From: Trichomonas tenax
Lineage: Eukaryota; Parabasalia; Trichomonadida; Trichomonadidae
DNA: 14,637 bases
Reading direction: 5' to 3'
NCBI GenBank assembly: GCA_023091735.1
Contig: JALKBU010001208.1
Coordinates: 1 to 14,637, forward strand
The notes beneath the pieces were generated by a model, which saw only the letters and a program-made list of their open reading frames with translations, had not been told where the DNA came from and searched no databases. This document shows positions 1 through 9,936 of the stretch, piece by piece. Position numbers and translations under genes: made by a program. Numbering within the stretch: position 1 is the first letter of the stretch; every line of letters begins with the position of its first letter.

Positions 1-3000
1 TTTCATTGAAATAGAGACTTAGAGCTATTTTAATTCAGCAATTTATTTTCAAAATATATACACATATTATATACGAAGCAAGAACATATGTTAACAAAAA
101 TATTTGGCAGGAAAATTGTAAAAGTGATAGAAATATCATGGTCAGCAAATACACAACAGAAGTCATAGCAATACGGGGAAGTAGTGCTCCTTGTGGCGTT
201 GTGGCACCAGATGCTTGCAGCTTGTGATCACAATTTTAATTTGCAAACAAGCTCATTCAGTACAAATCAGATCGAAGCAAGCTTGCAACAAATTCAGTTA
301 CAATAACTATCTATCACTACACATTTCCTAGCATACAAGCAAGCTTGAGATAGAAACACCGCTAAAGTAAGTTTCCCAATTGCTATTAACGCGTATAATA
401 TTGCAGGAAATATTAGCCGCTAGTAACACAAGTAAACACAACATTTTACAAAAATCAAATTATGTGACCCAAAAAAAATTTAAAAAAATTTCCCACATAC
501 GATTATTTTCTATTCAAAAAAATAACAAAAGTGAAGTTTTTACAGTAAAACAAGCTATAAAATGGAATTATTCCGTATTGACATGACTTTGTAGGTATGG
601 TTGGCGGTAATGGAAATGGATTTTTGAAGAAATGGAGAATTATTGGATTCGAAAATCTGCAATTTATCGATTTTTAGAGCGGATGGAAGGTCAGACCTTA
701 AGGGTAAAGAGAGCAGATCGGGAAGGAGGGACAAATTATGAAAAATTTGGCATGCTGGCTTCATTGACTCCATCTAGTTTTTGTGAGCAATATTCAATTT
801 TTTGAATTGAAAATAATCATATGAGGGAATTTTTCACTATTTTTAGGGAAATACATAATTAAAATTTTTCCACGTTCGATTTCTCGCTTCGCGAAATTTA
901 AAATTTGACAATAGAACCTTAAAGCACTTGATTCATGGCAAATCTCACAGTCACTAAATAAAAGGGCAAAACCCCAAAATTTCGGCAGCAGAATGTTCGC
1001 CACTAAAATTATAATACAGCGAACAATTATATAATATATATATGTAAAAGTGCTGGATTTTTTTTGAATCATTGATATGTCACTTTTTAATTTCTATTCT
1101 TGCATTGTAAGAATAATTGGGAATAGAATCATATTTTCCAAAATTAACAAAGGCAATAAAAATTCCAAGCATCAAAGCCACTAATCAACGAATTTTAAAG
1201 AGAAATTAACTTTTCATAAGATTAATTCATAACAACAGCATTAATATAAGAAATAAGCTCACTATATCGCTTCATGTAGGCTAGCAACTTCAAAATTAAT
1301 CAGGCATGCAAATTAAATTTCAAAATTTCGATAATTTATTAACAAATCCAAATATTATTTTTCATTATGAACACCTGCGAACAAAAATAGCTTTAGTAAC
1401 TTAAATTCACCAACTTACAATGTATATTTTCATAAATTATCATCATTTAAAGGTATGGAAACTTCGAAGCGCCCTAGCAATTTGCTTCAAACTCATAGTA
1501 TATACTATATAGGTCCTAGAGACACTGTAGCTTAAAGCACTAAGGATATAAACAGTTGTGGGCTGAGATCAAAATTTCCAATATTATTTTCGTTATTTTT
1601 AAATAAAATTTTAAAATATTAGAAGATGAGCATATAATCCCAATATAGGTAATTTGACAGAGAACACAACCGAAAATCTACTGATATTAACAGTATCCAT
1701 TTATTTTCATACTTTAATTTGATCAAATTATTATTCTCAAATAAATTGACAACTGCTTGGACCACATACAAATACTGATCCATCATGAAAAATATAGATA
1801 GGTATACAATTAACGCAAGCCATACAATACATGCAATGCGCATTTTGGTAAAAATAATTGTTTGATTTTTGCTTAAAATTAATTTCTTCTGCATCACACG
1901 TATTACTATTCAAATTACACATAGATAAGCCTTAGCATATTAAGGCCGCACATTTGATAAGAAAATATAAAAATATTTTTGATTATGTTAAAAAGTCATT
2001 TTTTTGCTGTAGAGAACGGTAATTACTTATTGGATTGGTATCAAAAATGATCTAGCAATGGAGCAATTAGACAATCTTGCTTTGGTCAAAATCTGCTGAA
2101 AATATATTGTCAGTAAGAAGGACAAATACTCACAAAACGCGAGCAGAAAGCTGTAAATAGAGTTGTGGTTAGTATGGATATAAAATTTAGTTTCAAAATC
2201 TTCATTTTGCACGGACACTTAATAAATAATGTTGAGAATCGGATATTTTCAACTTCGAACTTAGTAGATCAGGTGCTCATCAAGAAAAGAAAAGAATGGC
2301 ACCACATCGATTGTTTGTAAAAGCTATTATCATTTTCTCGAACAGATGATAGCTTTTTGTGATAAGGTTAATAAATTGAGAGGACAGCTTATCGTCTGGT
2401 GTGCACCCTTAAAGTAGCATTCAACAAAGCATTTGAATCATTTAATTATGAGACTCGATACACATTCCAAAAGTTTGTCAAAAAAATTAATGATAAATCA
2501 GAATATCATCATTTCAATATTTATCAAAACCTCGTAGGTGAGAGAAATAATAATCAATCATTTCGAAAATTAATGAATTTTAGGATTAAAAAAAAATCAT
2601 TTTTCAAAGATGATCAGCCTTGGAAGATGAAGTATCCGGGTAGCCTAGTGCCATGTTATCGCTGAGGATAAAGCAATGCGAAATTTTTAAAATGATATTT
2701 TTGAAATTTTTTGTTAAAGTTGAAAATTCATATAAATTCCATGTGATACCACATCATCCGATGCGTGTTATCATAACGTGAAAATAATTCTTCCTAATTA
2801 TCGAAAAATAATATGGAAATTGAAGATATGAGCAAATGAGAACTTTTGACCAAAATTCAACAGTAATGCATGTGAAGGACCTCATAATGACGTTTTCATG
2901 TCCTTATTTCGCTCCAAACTGTTGACAATACATCAGTTATTATCCTGTGACAGGCATTATTTGACGTTTTCGAATAATTCATTTTTGCATATCTGGTTTA

Positions 3001-3341
3001 TTTTGGTCTATATCCAAAACAAAGCAAATACAAAAAACCACTTTTCTTAAATTAGCTGTCAAATAAATTGAATACATAGACAATTTGTGATATTTCTTTG
3101 TTTATAATAAATGGATGAAAATGTTTTGAAAAACCTGCGATTGGTTCATTTTTGTGTAAATGCTGAAAGTGGAATGATTTTATTATCTTTTATAAACACT
3201 TTTCTTAATTTTTTGAATGTGTTTACAAATCAAATATGATCCAGTATGGTAATTACCATAGGTGAATGTGTTAATGTCATAAACGTTAAATATTTTGAGA
3301 TTTAAAAAAAAAAACAATTTTTAATCAAAACAATTATGAGG
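1..3341. other. Long AT-rich region without a supported gene
   Basis: About 3.3 kb with stops in all frames and no ORF that resembles a known family. Several patches are richer in G+C than their surroundings: about 120-350, 600-775, 860-1020, 1440-1570, 1790-1930 and 2860-2960. They could be relics of decayed genes, but I recognise none. Small symmetric elements are present: palindromes TTGTGATCACAA (222-233), GCAAGCTTGC (277-286) and ATAGTATATACTAT (1495-1508), and an 11-mer AAGCAAGCTTG repeated at 275-285 and 337-347. No tRNA, rRNA, transposase or CRISPR signal was found by eye. Confidence 0.6.
1737..1922 (-). CDS. Doubtful small Cys-rich ORF (61 aa)
   Basis: An ATG-initiated ORF of 61 codons ending in TGA. 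It has eight cysteines, four of them in an unbroken C-x2-C-x2-C-x2-C run near residues 30-39, then a G-S-V-F-V-C-G-P-S-S-C segment. The second half recalls the cysteine-rich repeats of protist surface proteins, and the CxxC run loosely recalls a ferredoxin cluster, but the spacing fits neither family exactly. Two more cysteines lie in frame upstream, beyond a TAA. An overlapping frame (ATG at 1843, read to 1619) begins with a hydrophobic stretch resembling a signal peptide, so the true frame, if there is one, is unclear. It may be a relic of a larger gene or chance; no function is assigned. Confidence 0.15.
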   Translation of the reverse strand: MCNLNSNTCDAEEINFKQKSNNYFYQNAHCMYCMACVNCIPIYIFHDGSVFVCGPSSCQFI

Positions 3342-3366
3342 TCACTTTTTGGCATTTTCATATAAA
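3342..3366 (+). promoter_or_regulatory. Candidate initiator (Inr) elements
   Basis: TCACTTTTT at 3342-3350 and TCATATA at 3358-3364 both fit the trichomonad Inr pattern TCA(+1)-Y-(T/A). They lie 38 and 22 bases before the ATG at 3382 (counted from the +1 A). Trichomonad mRNAs usually have leaders of roughly 5-20 bases, so the second is the better placed. TCA followed by T-rich sequence is common by chance here, so this is a motif match only. Confidence 0.4.
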
Positions 3367-3381
3367 AGTATTTCGAAGCAA

Positions 3382-3864
3382 ATGTCTGAGAACAAGAAGC
3401 AAACACTGTTTGTTATAAGGCGCGACCCTCCAAAGAAGCGTGTCTCGCTACACTACGAAGAATATCGAAGCATGATTGATAAAAGAAGGAGAAGAGTTGG
3501 CAGCGTTTTTCAAAATATACAGCGTTATCTTGCTTCATTGCCAGGAATAAAAAAGAAAGCAGACATAATGCGTCTTGCAATAGCACTTTCAAAAGAGCTC
3601 AAGATCAGAATCGACAGGGATGCAAAAAGGATATCAGAGGCGTTAATATGCTGGTTTTGTGAGAACTGGCACAAAGTTGGACCCGTTTTCCAGCAAGTTT
3701 ATATCAGAGAAATAGTTAATCAAGGAGTTAAAGAATCTGTTCCAAACAAAGTTGCAATATCGACAGAGAGTAATGGTACTGATATTAATCTATCTCTTGA
3801 TTATGATTTAACATTGGTTGATTGGGACGGGTTTCCATCAGATTTGATTGATTTTGATATGTAA
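3382..3864 (+). CDS. Small basic helical protein with acidic tail, putative transcription regulator
   Basis: A 160-residue protein. I chose the ATG at 3382 because the frame further upstream (to 3349) opens only with TTG and runs across the candidate Inr. Residues 13-38 are basic, including R-R-D-P-P-K-K-R and a K-R-R-R-R run at 34-38 that could be a nuclear localisation or DNA-contact segment. Residues 31-110 are predicted largely helical in about three helices (near 31-53, 57-76 and 78-108), with a conserved-looking A-L-I-C-W-F-C-E-N-W core at 87-96. A polar stretch (120-135) leads to a tail (136-160) with seven Asp, no Lys or Arg, and regularly placed Leu, Trp and Phe, ending D-L-I-D-F-D-M. 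That tail resembles acidic transactivation domains. I do not recognise the family. The regulator call is inferred from layout; a structural or RNA-binding role is possible. It stands alone, with about 1.5 kb of spacer after it. Confidence 0.75.
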   Translation: MSENKKQTLFVIRRDPPKKRVSLHYEEYRSMIDKRRRRVGSVFQNIQRYLASLPGIKKKADIMRLAIALSKELKIRIDRDAKRISEALICWFCENWHKVGPVFQQVYIREIVNQGVKESVPNKVAISTESNGTDINLSLDYDLTLVDWDGFPSDLIDFDM

Positions 3865-5391
3865 TTATGCTTTCATATATTGCAAGACAATGCATTTAAT
3901 CCTACAGAGGCTGTTTATGAATTTAAACTTACTTTTGTTAATTTTAATAAAATTAATTTTATAAATTTTGTATTGATATTTATGGATTTAGATCGCTATG
4001 GTGAATGCAATTTAGTAGCTCGAAGATTTATTTGCAATTTCGAAATTAATTTCTTTTTATTAATTGCTATTTGGATATGAACATTATGCATTTAAAGTTG
4101 CTGTTAACACCGTATTTTGAATGTGTGCCTAAAAGCCGAGGTTATGAAAATTGATTATTTTGGAATTTGAATGTATTAAAGTATAATTTGAAATTTTATA
4201 ATTAACCATATTGCTTTCATCATCTATTGATATATGCGTAGTATAATGAAGAATAGGTTAATGATTAGAAATCATGAATATTGAATTTCGTCACCTTGAA
4301 AAATTTAAATACATAATATTTTCCAGATACTTTAGTTTTCATTGAAGAAGGCTTTAAATCAAATGTTGTTTTTTTTTTAAATCAAATAAAAATTTCATAC
4401 AAAACCAAGGACAGAAATTTTTAAAAACATATTTTGCATTTATTTTCAGCAAAAGGTATTGCAAAAGTTTTGCAGTGAAATTTGAAATTTTGAATTATTC
4501 TTACCATTAACTTTCCAATATGAAACCTATAATTAACATCAAGTGTTTGATTGTTTTCCATATAAATTATTTTTTGGTAAAAAGGAAATTTCAAATTATG
4601 AACTTAAAAATTACATTTTGAACTACCAAACAGTCCATTTATAGCAAAATGTTCAAAATCACAATTATTTGAATATTTCCAAGCGAATTTAATACAATAC
4701 AATAAATTGCTTTAGTCTATTACTCATGAAAAATTTTTTTGGCAGACTATGGTAATTTCATTATAGAAAACGGGCATTTCAGGGCCAAAAATTATTCCAT
4801 TGAATGGCAATTGTTTTGTGCTTTCATTCAAGAAGTTTATAATGTCTGATACTTTAAAAACAAAGTTTGAATATTATCATCCTTTTGAAATTCTAAATTA
4901 ATATATATATTACAACCAGTTTTGTTGTCCTCTTTTATCGAGCTATAAGGTTTTGTTAGCTAAACAAATAATATCTCGGTATAGTTGATTTCATGTCTCA
5001 TAACAGGTGAGCAAATCTTTCGTCGGAATGCTTATTTAAACACTAAAATTTCGATTTGAGAATCAATTAAAAAAGCCCAAGCCTGAAATTTGCAAATGAT
5101 TAATCTATGAGTAATTCAGTTGACATTATAAGTTTACTCGGCATTTGCTAATATTACCACTAAACATCAAAAAAAGTTGAGTCAGCATTTTGTTGAGTTG
5201 CAATCAGATTGCCATATATACGGCATACATTACGTTGTAGAGCAAAAGCTAATAAAATGATTTGTTCTGAAATTTATAGTTGATGAAATAAATTTATTTC
5301 GAAATTGTTGAATTCGGAAATATAAAATGAATCATTTAATAAATTCTCGTTTTGAAACTCAAAATTATTATAAAAATAACAGTTCCTTTAA
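3865..5391. other. AT-rich intergenic spacer
   Basis: About 1.5 kb between the small putative regulator and the large HEAT-repeat gene. An in-frame stretch at 3880-4080 reads 66 codons, but it opens with TTG and is dominated by Asn, Phe and Ile as expected from AT-rich noncoding sequence. I see no RNA gene, repeat array or mobile element. Confidence 0.6.
5385..5390 (+). promoter_or_regulatory. CCTTTA box (possible trichomonad M5-type core promoter)
   Basis: CCTTTA ends one base before the ATG at 5392. It matches CCTTTW, the M5 core-promoter motif described at the transcription start of some Trichomonas vaginalis genes that lack a standard Inr. No well-placed TCA-Y-W Inr lies within 20 bases of this ATG; the nearest good one is TCATTTAA at 5332-5339. 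The match is short and could be chance. Confidence 0.35.
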
Positions 5392-8300
5392 ATGTCGCTT
5401 CAGAGGGTGATCTTCGATTTAAACAACCTTCTGAGATCCGACAATTTAATGAACCCAAACCTTGCAATAGGCCGAAAACTTCAAGAACTCAACGACTACA
5501 TCTCCCACGGGTACATGACTGACCAATTCGATTTGGAGCCAACAGTTGTGTACTTGATAAACGCAAATAACAGGCAGCTGAGTTTCGTAAATTCATACTA
5601 CACTGGTTTAATCGCTGTTGCTTGTTACAAAAATCGCACACACATCGAATATTGGAAAATACTTCCGTTAATTCAAGACGAAATTCAAGGCGGTTCATTA
5701 CAAGCCATAATAATTTTTGGCATTTTCGCGGAATTCCTTGGAGACAAGATTATAATGATAATGCGTGACATGATTCGAATTTTATTACGTATAAATGAAA
5801 CAAGATTCCTTCCATTTGTTGTTCAATGCTTCCGCAGAATCATAAAAGGTACAGATTCGTATGTTTTTGATGAGGCTATCGAAGTAATTGACTACATTTC
5901 AAGAGGATTAAATTCGCCAAACAATGAAATCAAAATGCAATGCATTAAAACGCTTCCTGTTATCATGAAATCAACAAAACTCGGTATGAAAAAGCTTTTT
6001 ACGCCAGTTGAATCAAATTTTGATACGAAAAATACGAAATTACGTTTTGTTATTGCGAAATCACTTGCGAAAATGATTCACTTTACAGGTCAGCAGCAGG
6101 ATCAGTCCGGTTTCGGAAATTCTGTTTATGATCCAAAGAAACCATATAAAGTTTGCTTTAGCACAATTTTGGACTATGCAAAGAACGAAAAATACATTCC
6201 ATTACTTTGTCACACATTGATGATATGGATCAGATTCCTCAAACCCGATGATTTATCAAAAAAGATTTCATTATTCACAAAATTCGCGCTTTCGATTGTT
6301 TCTCTTAATTTACCACTTCCTTATACGTGTGCATTCAGTAGAACGATATTTAGAGCTGTTACATCTGTTATTGGAAGTACTTATGATCCATTGATTTGTC
6401 ATTATGTTTTCGATGATTCCAAGAAAGAAGGATTTGGAATGACGAATACTGCAATCACTCTTGACACTCTCATTAACTTCAGGGCTTCAGCGAAGACAAT
6501 CAAGAAAGCTGCAAAAACATTTTATCAATTGCTTGCATCAAAAGATAAAGAAATTGTCAGATTACTTTGTTCATTTTTTGTTGTTGTCGGAAGAAGAGAT
6601 TCAAGAACAAGTCAAATCCTTGTTGATTCATTTATTTCATGGCTTAACAGCACAGATATCAAACCGCTCGAAATCAATGGTTATTCGAGAGGTATTTCTA
6701 TATTAGTTATGACTGCAAATATCGCAAATTCAAGCATTCTCAAAATCCATGATATTATCAGGAACTGGCTTTCAGAGACAGTCGAGAGAACAGATCCAAG
6801 ATTCAGTGCAGCACTTCTTATGTGCACAGCTGTTTTCAAACGTTCGCCAATTGATTTTCCGATGCAAATCATTCTTCTTGCGTTCAAACAACTTCCAAGA
6901 TTATTCAGAAACGGTGAAAAGATCACAGAAGAAAATATTGAACTTAATACACCAATGAAGTTTGGTGCTATGCTTATGAAACAGGTTATCATGAGCAACA
7001 TTGAGACATTGCTGAGTCTTGAGCCAACAATTCAACAAGTTTCTGTTGTAGTTACTCATAATGCTGGATATCTATCATCCCCAACACTTTTATCAATGTG
7101 GCTCGCTATCAGAACTTGCAAAGCAGCTTGGCACATTTCACTTCCTCAATCCATGTTCATTGCAACACCAACAATTCTTGCAAGGTTCTTCAATCCATCA
7201 GAAAATAACTATGACTGGGGAATGAGACAATGCATTGACGACATCGATCCTTGCGAACTGTTATATAAGACAAATCTTCCTTCTCAGTTCCATTCAATAT
7301 CTTCAGACAAAATGGAAACAATTTACACATTGATATTATCTGATGTCAGAACACCAATGCGTGAAGAACTCGTTAAGATTGTTTTGAGAGATTATGCTCC
7401 ATGGTCTATTTTCTGCTCGACAACAGTCCTCAAGTCTACATGCACAACTCTTTTCTCAGCAGAGCGTGAGAAAGAAAAGCTTTTGTTCCAAGTGAGATTG
7501 ATGTGCATCAACGCAATCACGAAGAAGAATTTCATTGGAGAATTCATCAGAAAAGATGCTCTCAAAGTTCTTTTAAGCATTCCCGCAACAGACATTAGGA
7601 CAATTAGAATGCAGGGCGCTGCTATTGCTTCACTTGTGAATCTTCTTCCTGAAAATTACGATGACCTTCATGATTATATTGAAGAACCAACATCGAGCAC
7701 AACATTGATTGCGGCAATTGTCAGTGAATTAAACATCACAAAAGAAAGGGAAGTTGATGGAATCAGATGTTTGCTTTCGCTAGAAAGATTAATGGTTATT
7801 GATCCTCATCCACTTCTGTTCTTTGCAATGCTCCATTTGATCGATATAAATATCATCACGAGTGATTTTATAGGTCAGACATTTGAAGTCCTTGAAGATG
7901 TTGCTTTTAATGATGCGATTCGAAGCCAGGAAACTGCTTATTATTTGAGTTTATGCGTCCAAAAGATCAGTGGAAGTGATGATAAGCTGCGCAAGTTCGT
8001 CAGCGATACATATTTGCACCACGTGTTTAATAAGAACCAATCACTTCTATTCGGATTGCAAATGAAATCACCTTCAGACAGAGCAATTTCAATCAAATAT
8101 GATTTCACTATTGACAAACCTCGCCCGATTCTTAATGCATATTTCAAGTACTTAGAGAGTGCAAAAGATATTCCAATCATTCTCGGAATCATTCAGCAAG
8201 GTTATGCTGATGGTGATGCAAAGATGAGAGAACTCTTTTTTCGATTCAAGAACGTCAGCTTCTGGGTTTTCGTTTGCAGACTCGTCATCATAAAAGGAAC

Positions 8301-9936
8301 AGTTCCATTCGTCGGAACAAACATGAGAGTTTCTCCTTCAATGCAAGTTATTCATGCAATGATTTTAATTGCAGATTTAATCACGCAAGAGATTTTTATC
8401 AATTATCCTTCAAATAGAGATAAAATTGAAGAACTATTATCTTTTCCAACAGCTGTTTTAACTCTCAAAGACTTCTCTGTTCATGAGTGTGCTTACAAGA
8501 TGCTCAACACGTTCGTCACTCTTTTTTCAGAAGTAAAAGACAGCAGCGGAAATCTCGAGTTGAATAATTATGCAAACACAATTCAAGACGCTTTCAAGAC
8601 AGTTTTTGATGATTCTCATAGACTTTCTAATGGCCTAACGTTTGCGCTTTCGTATTACAAATTCCTCAAACAACAGGAAATGGAGTTCGAAACACAAGCA
8701 TATAAATTTATCATCGATGCAGCAACAGTTGCTATTCAAAATGATCCGATTATATTTATTAGAATTTCAGGAAAGTTGATGGATATATTAAATCAGCCAA
8801 TTCCCGAAATTCAAGCTCAATTCGCAGACAAAGTTGCAAACTTCATCACAAACGTTTGCAAGCAAACAAGAATGGTTAAGGAACTTGATAATGAAGTTTA
8901 TACAACAATCGCAACATATATTAAGATGAAAGGCACAGTTCAACTTGAATGGACATTCACACTTGCGCTTCTTTGGGAAATGCTCACATATGGATTCAAC
9001 GAATCTATGCTTAAACTATTGATGGCACTAATTATGAGAAACAGAAAGACAGACAAAGAAGTTATCAACTATGTTTTGTTTGTATTCGGAAGATCATCAT
9101 TATTCAATAATCCGCATATGGACATTTCTACTATGCGTGTCATTGGTGAATGTCTGGGAGTCATTGCTTCTCTTATCCCAAGATTTGCGGAAGGTTGGGA
9201 AGATACATGGGAATATACTTTATCACTCAGCTTGTCATCATTCAATTCATATCGAGCTTTAGCATTACTTTTGAGATGCGGATCCACAAAGTTAATAATG
9301 CAAGTTGCAGGTCCATTTGTTGCTTCAATTATCCATGACGATATTAAATATTCTGGAGCTTTGCTCAATCTCCTTTTCTATAGAATTCCAAGTTCCGTTA
9401 TTGATCAAATCATTCCTTATGTTATTAGAGGAGATTATGCACCTTACGAAAAATTCAACGTTTTGCTTCATATGCTTCGATCAACAGGCAAAACTGCTTT
9501 AATGAACTTCGAAGATATATCGAGGCTCACTTCTTTCTTCTTCTTTGATGAAGGCGGTTTGTTTGTTGGAAATCTTTTGTCAGATGATAGAACTTATGTT
9601 TATGGTATCAATCTTCTTCGCCTTGGAATTGCAGATTCAATATTTAGAGCAAATATTACAGTTGATCAGTTATCTCTAGTTTCTAATTTGCTTTATCTTG
9701 CAACACAGAAGATCAAGAAACTGTTCCCTCTCGATTACTGGGAAAAGACAGTTGCAAATTTTGCAATCAATCAGATAATGTCACATCCAGAAGCGACGCA
9801 TGAACAGGTTTCTCAACTTGTTCAGATTTTGAATCTGATTGACCATGATATACTCAAGGAGGCATTCAATAGTGTCACTGAACCAGAGATACTTATTACA
9901 ATATTAACTCCTTTACCTCCTCTACGTGAATTTTAG
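5392..9936 (+). CDS. Large HEAT-repeat protein, HEATR5/Laa1-like
   Basis: An unbroken 1514-residue ORF from ATG to TAG with no intron. The whole protein is alternating amphipathic helices with no signal peptide and no convincing transmembrane segment, typical of a HEAT/ARM solenoid. The N-terminal 230 residues resemble HEATR5/Laa1 in order and spacing: a helix pair around 101-132 (A-I-I-I-F-G-I-F-A-E-F-L-G), a pair around 138-172, a repeat with N-N-E-I-K-M-Q-C-I-K at 177-186, then N-T-K-L-R-F-V-I-A-K-S-L at 214-225, and a Gln/Gly-rich loop (232-245) before the next helices. HEATR5/Laa1 proteins act at the trans-Golgi and endosomes with the AP-1 clathrin adaptor. They are usually near 2000 residues, so this one is shorter or divergent. 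Solenoid proteins converge easily; another HEAT scaffold or an adaptin-like protein remains possible. The HEAT call is firm, the HEATR5 call moderate. Confidence 0.85.
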   Translation: MSLQRVIFDLNNLLRSDNLMNPNLAIGRKLQELNDYISHGYMTDQFDLEPTVVYLINANNRQLSFVNSYYTGLIAVACYKNRTHIEYWKILPLIQDEIQGGSLQAIIIFGIFAEFLGDKIIMIMRDMIRILLRINETRFLPFVVQCFRRIIKGTDSYVFDEAIEVIDYISRGLNSPNNEIKMQCIKTLPVIMKSTKLGMKKLFTPVESNFDTKNTKLRFVIAKSLAKMIHFTGQQQDQSGFGNSVYDPKKPYKVCFSTILDYAKNEKYIPLLCHTLMIWIRFLKPDDLSKKISLFTKFALSIVSLNLPLPYTCAFSRTIFRAVTSVIGSTYDPLICHYVFDDSKKEGFGMTNTAITLDTLINFRASAKTIKKAAKTFYQLLASKDKEIVRLLCSFFVVVGRRDSRTSQILVDSFISWLNSTDIKPLEINGYSRGISILVMTANIANSSILKIHDIIRNWLSETVERTDPRFSAALLMCTAVFKRSPIDFPMQIILLAFKQLPRLFRNGEKITEENIELNTPMKFGAMLMKQVIMSNIETLLSLEPTIQQVSVVVTHNAGYLSSPTLLSMWLAIRTCKAAWHISLPQSMFIATPTILARFFNPSENNYDWGMRQCIDDIDPCELLYKTNLPSQFHSISSDKMETIYTLILSDVRTPMREELVKIVLRDYAPWSIFCSTTVLKSTCTTLFSAEREKEKLLFQVRLMCINAITKKNFIGEFIRKDALKVLLSIPATDIRTIRMQGAAIASLVNLLPENYDDLHDYIEEPTSSTTLIAAIVSELNITKEREVDGIRCLLSLERLMVIDPHPLLFFAMLHLIDINIITSDFIGQTFEVLEDVAFNDAIRSQETAYYLSLCVQKISGSDDKLRKFVSDTYLHHVFNKNQSLLFGLQMKSPSDRAISIKYDFTIDKPRPILNAYFKYLESAKDIPIILGIIQQGYADGDAKMRELFFRFKNVSFWVFVCRLVIIKGTVPFVGTNMRVSPSMQVIHAMILIADLITQEIFINYPSNRDKIEELLSFPTAVLTLKDFSVHECAYKMLNTFVTLFSEVKDSSGNLELNNYANTIQDAFKTVFDDSHRLSNGLTFALSYYKFLKQQEMEFETQAYKFIIDAATVAIQNDPIIFIRISGKLMDILNQPIPEIQAQFADKVANFITNVCKQTRMVKELDNEVYTTIATYIKMKGTVQLEWTFTLALLWEMLTYGFNESMLKLLMALIMRNRKTDKEVINYVLFVFGRSSLFNNPHMDISTMRVIGECLGVIASLIPRFAEGWEDTWEYTLSLSLSSFNSYRALALLLRCGSTKLIMQVAGPFVASIIHDDIKYSGALLNLLFYRIPSSVIDQIIPYVIRGDYAPYEKFNVLLHMLRSTGKTALMNFEDISRLTSFFFFDEGGLFVGNLLSDDRTYVYGINLLRLGIADSIFRANITVDQLSLVSNLLYLATQKIKKLFPLDYWEKTVANFAINQIMSHPEATHEQVSQLVQILNLIDHDILKEAFNSVTEPEILITILTPLPPLREF

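Noticed and set aside
555..773. 72-codon minus-strand ORF in a purine-rich patch
   Set aside because: No homology is recognisable, and the plus-strand frames are broken by stops.
794..1072. 92-codon minus-strand ORF starting with ATG and containing a hydrophobic segment
   Set aside because: The hydrophobic stretch is encoded by a TATATA repeat, there is no domain, and no promoter-like element is convincing. It may be a relic but is not supported as a gene.
1505..1560. Sequence resembling a tRNA D-arm (GTAGCTTAAAGCAC)
   Set aside because: No matching acceptor stem and no T-arm (GGTTCRANTCC-like) follow at the right distance.
2318..2358. Imperfect hairpin AAAAGCTATTATCAT / ATGATAGCTTTT
   Set aside because: The stem is interrupted by a bulge and AT-rich, and no gene end or regulatory context supports it.
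2399..2665. 88-codon plus-strand ORF
   Set aside because: It opens with GTG, its first ATG is far inside, its composition is Lys/Asn/Phe-rich as in AT-rich spacer, and no family is recognisable.
3206..3240. A 35-base segment similar to 10257-10290 (TAATTTTTTGAAT followed by a TCAAATAT core)
   Set aside because: Low-complexity AT sequence; similarity at this level is expected by chance between spacers, and no boundaries or target duplications are seen.
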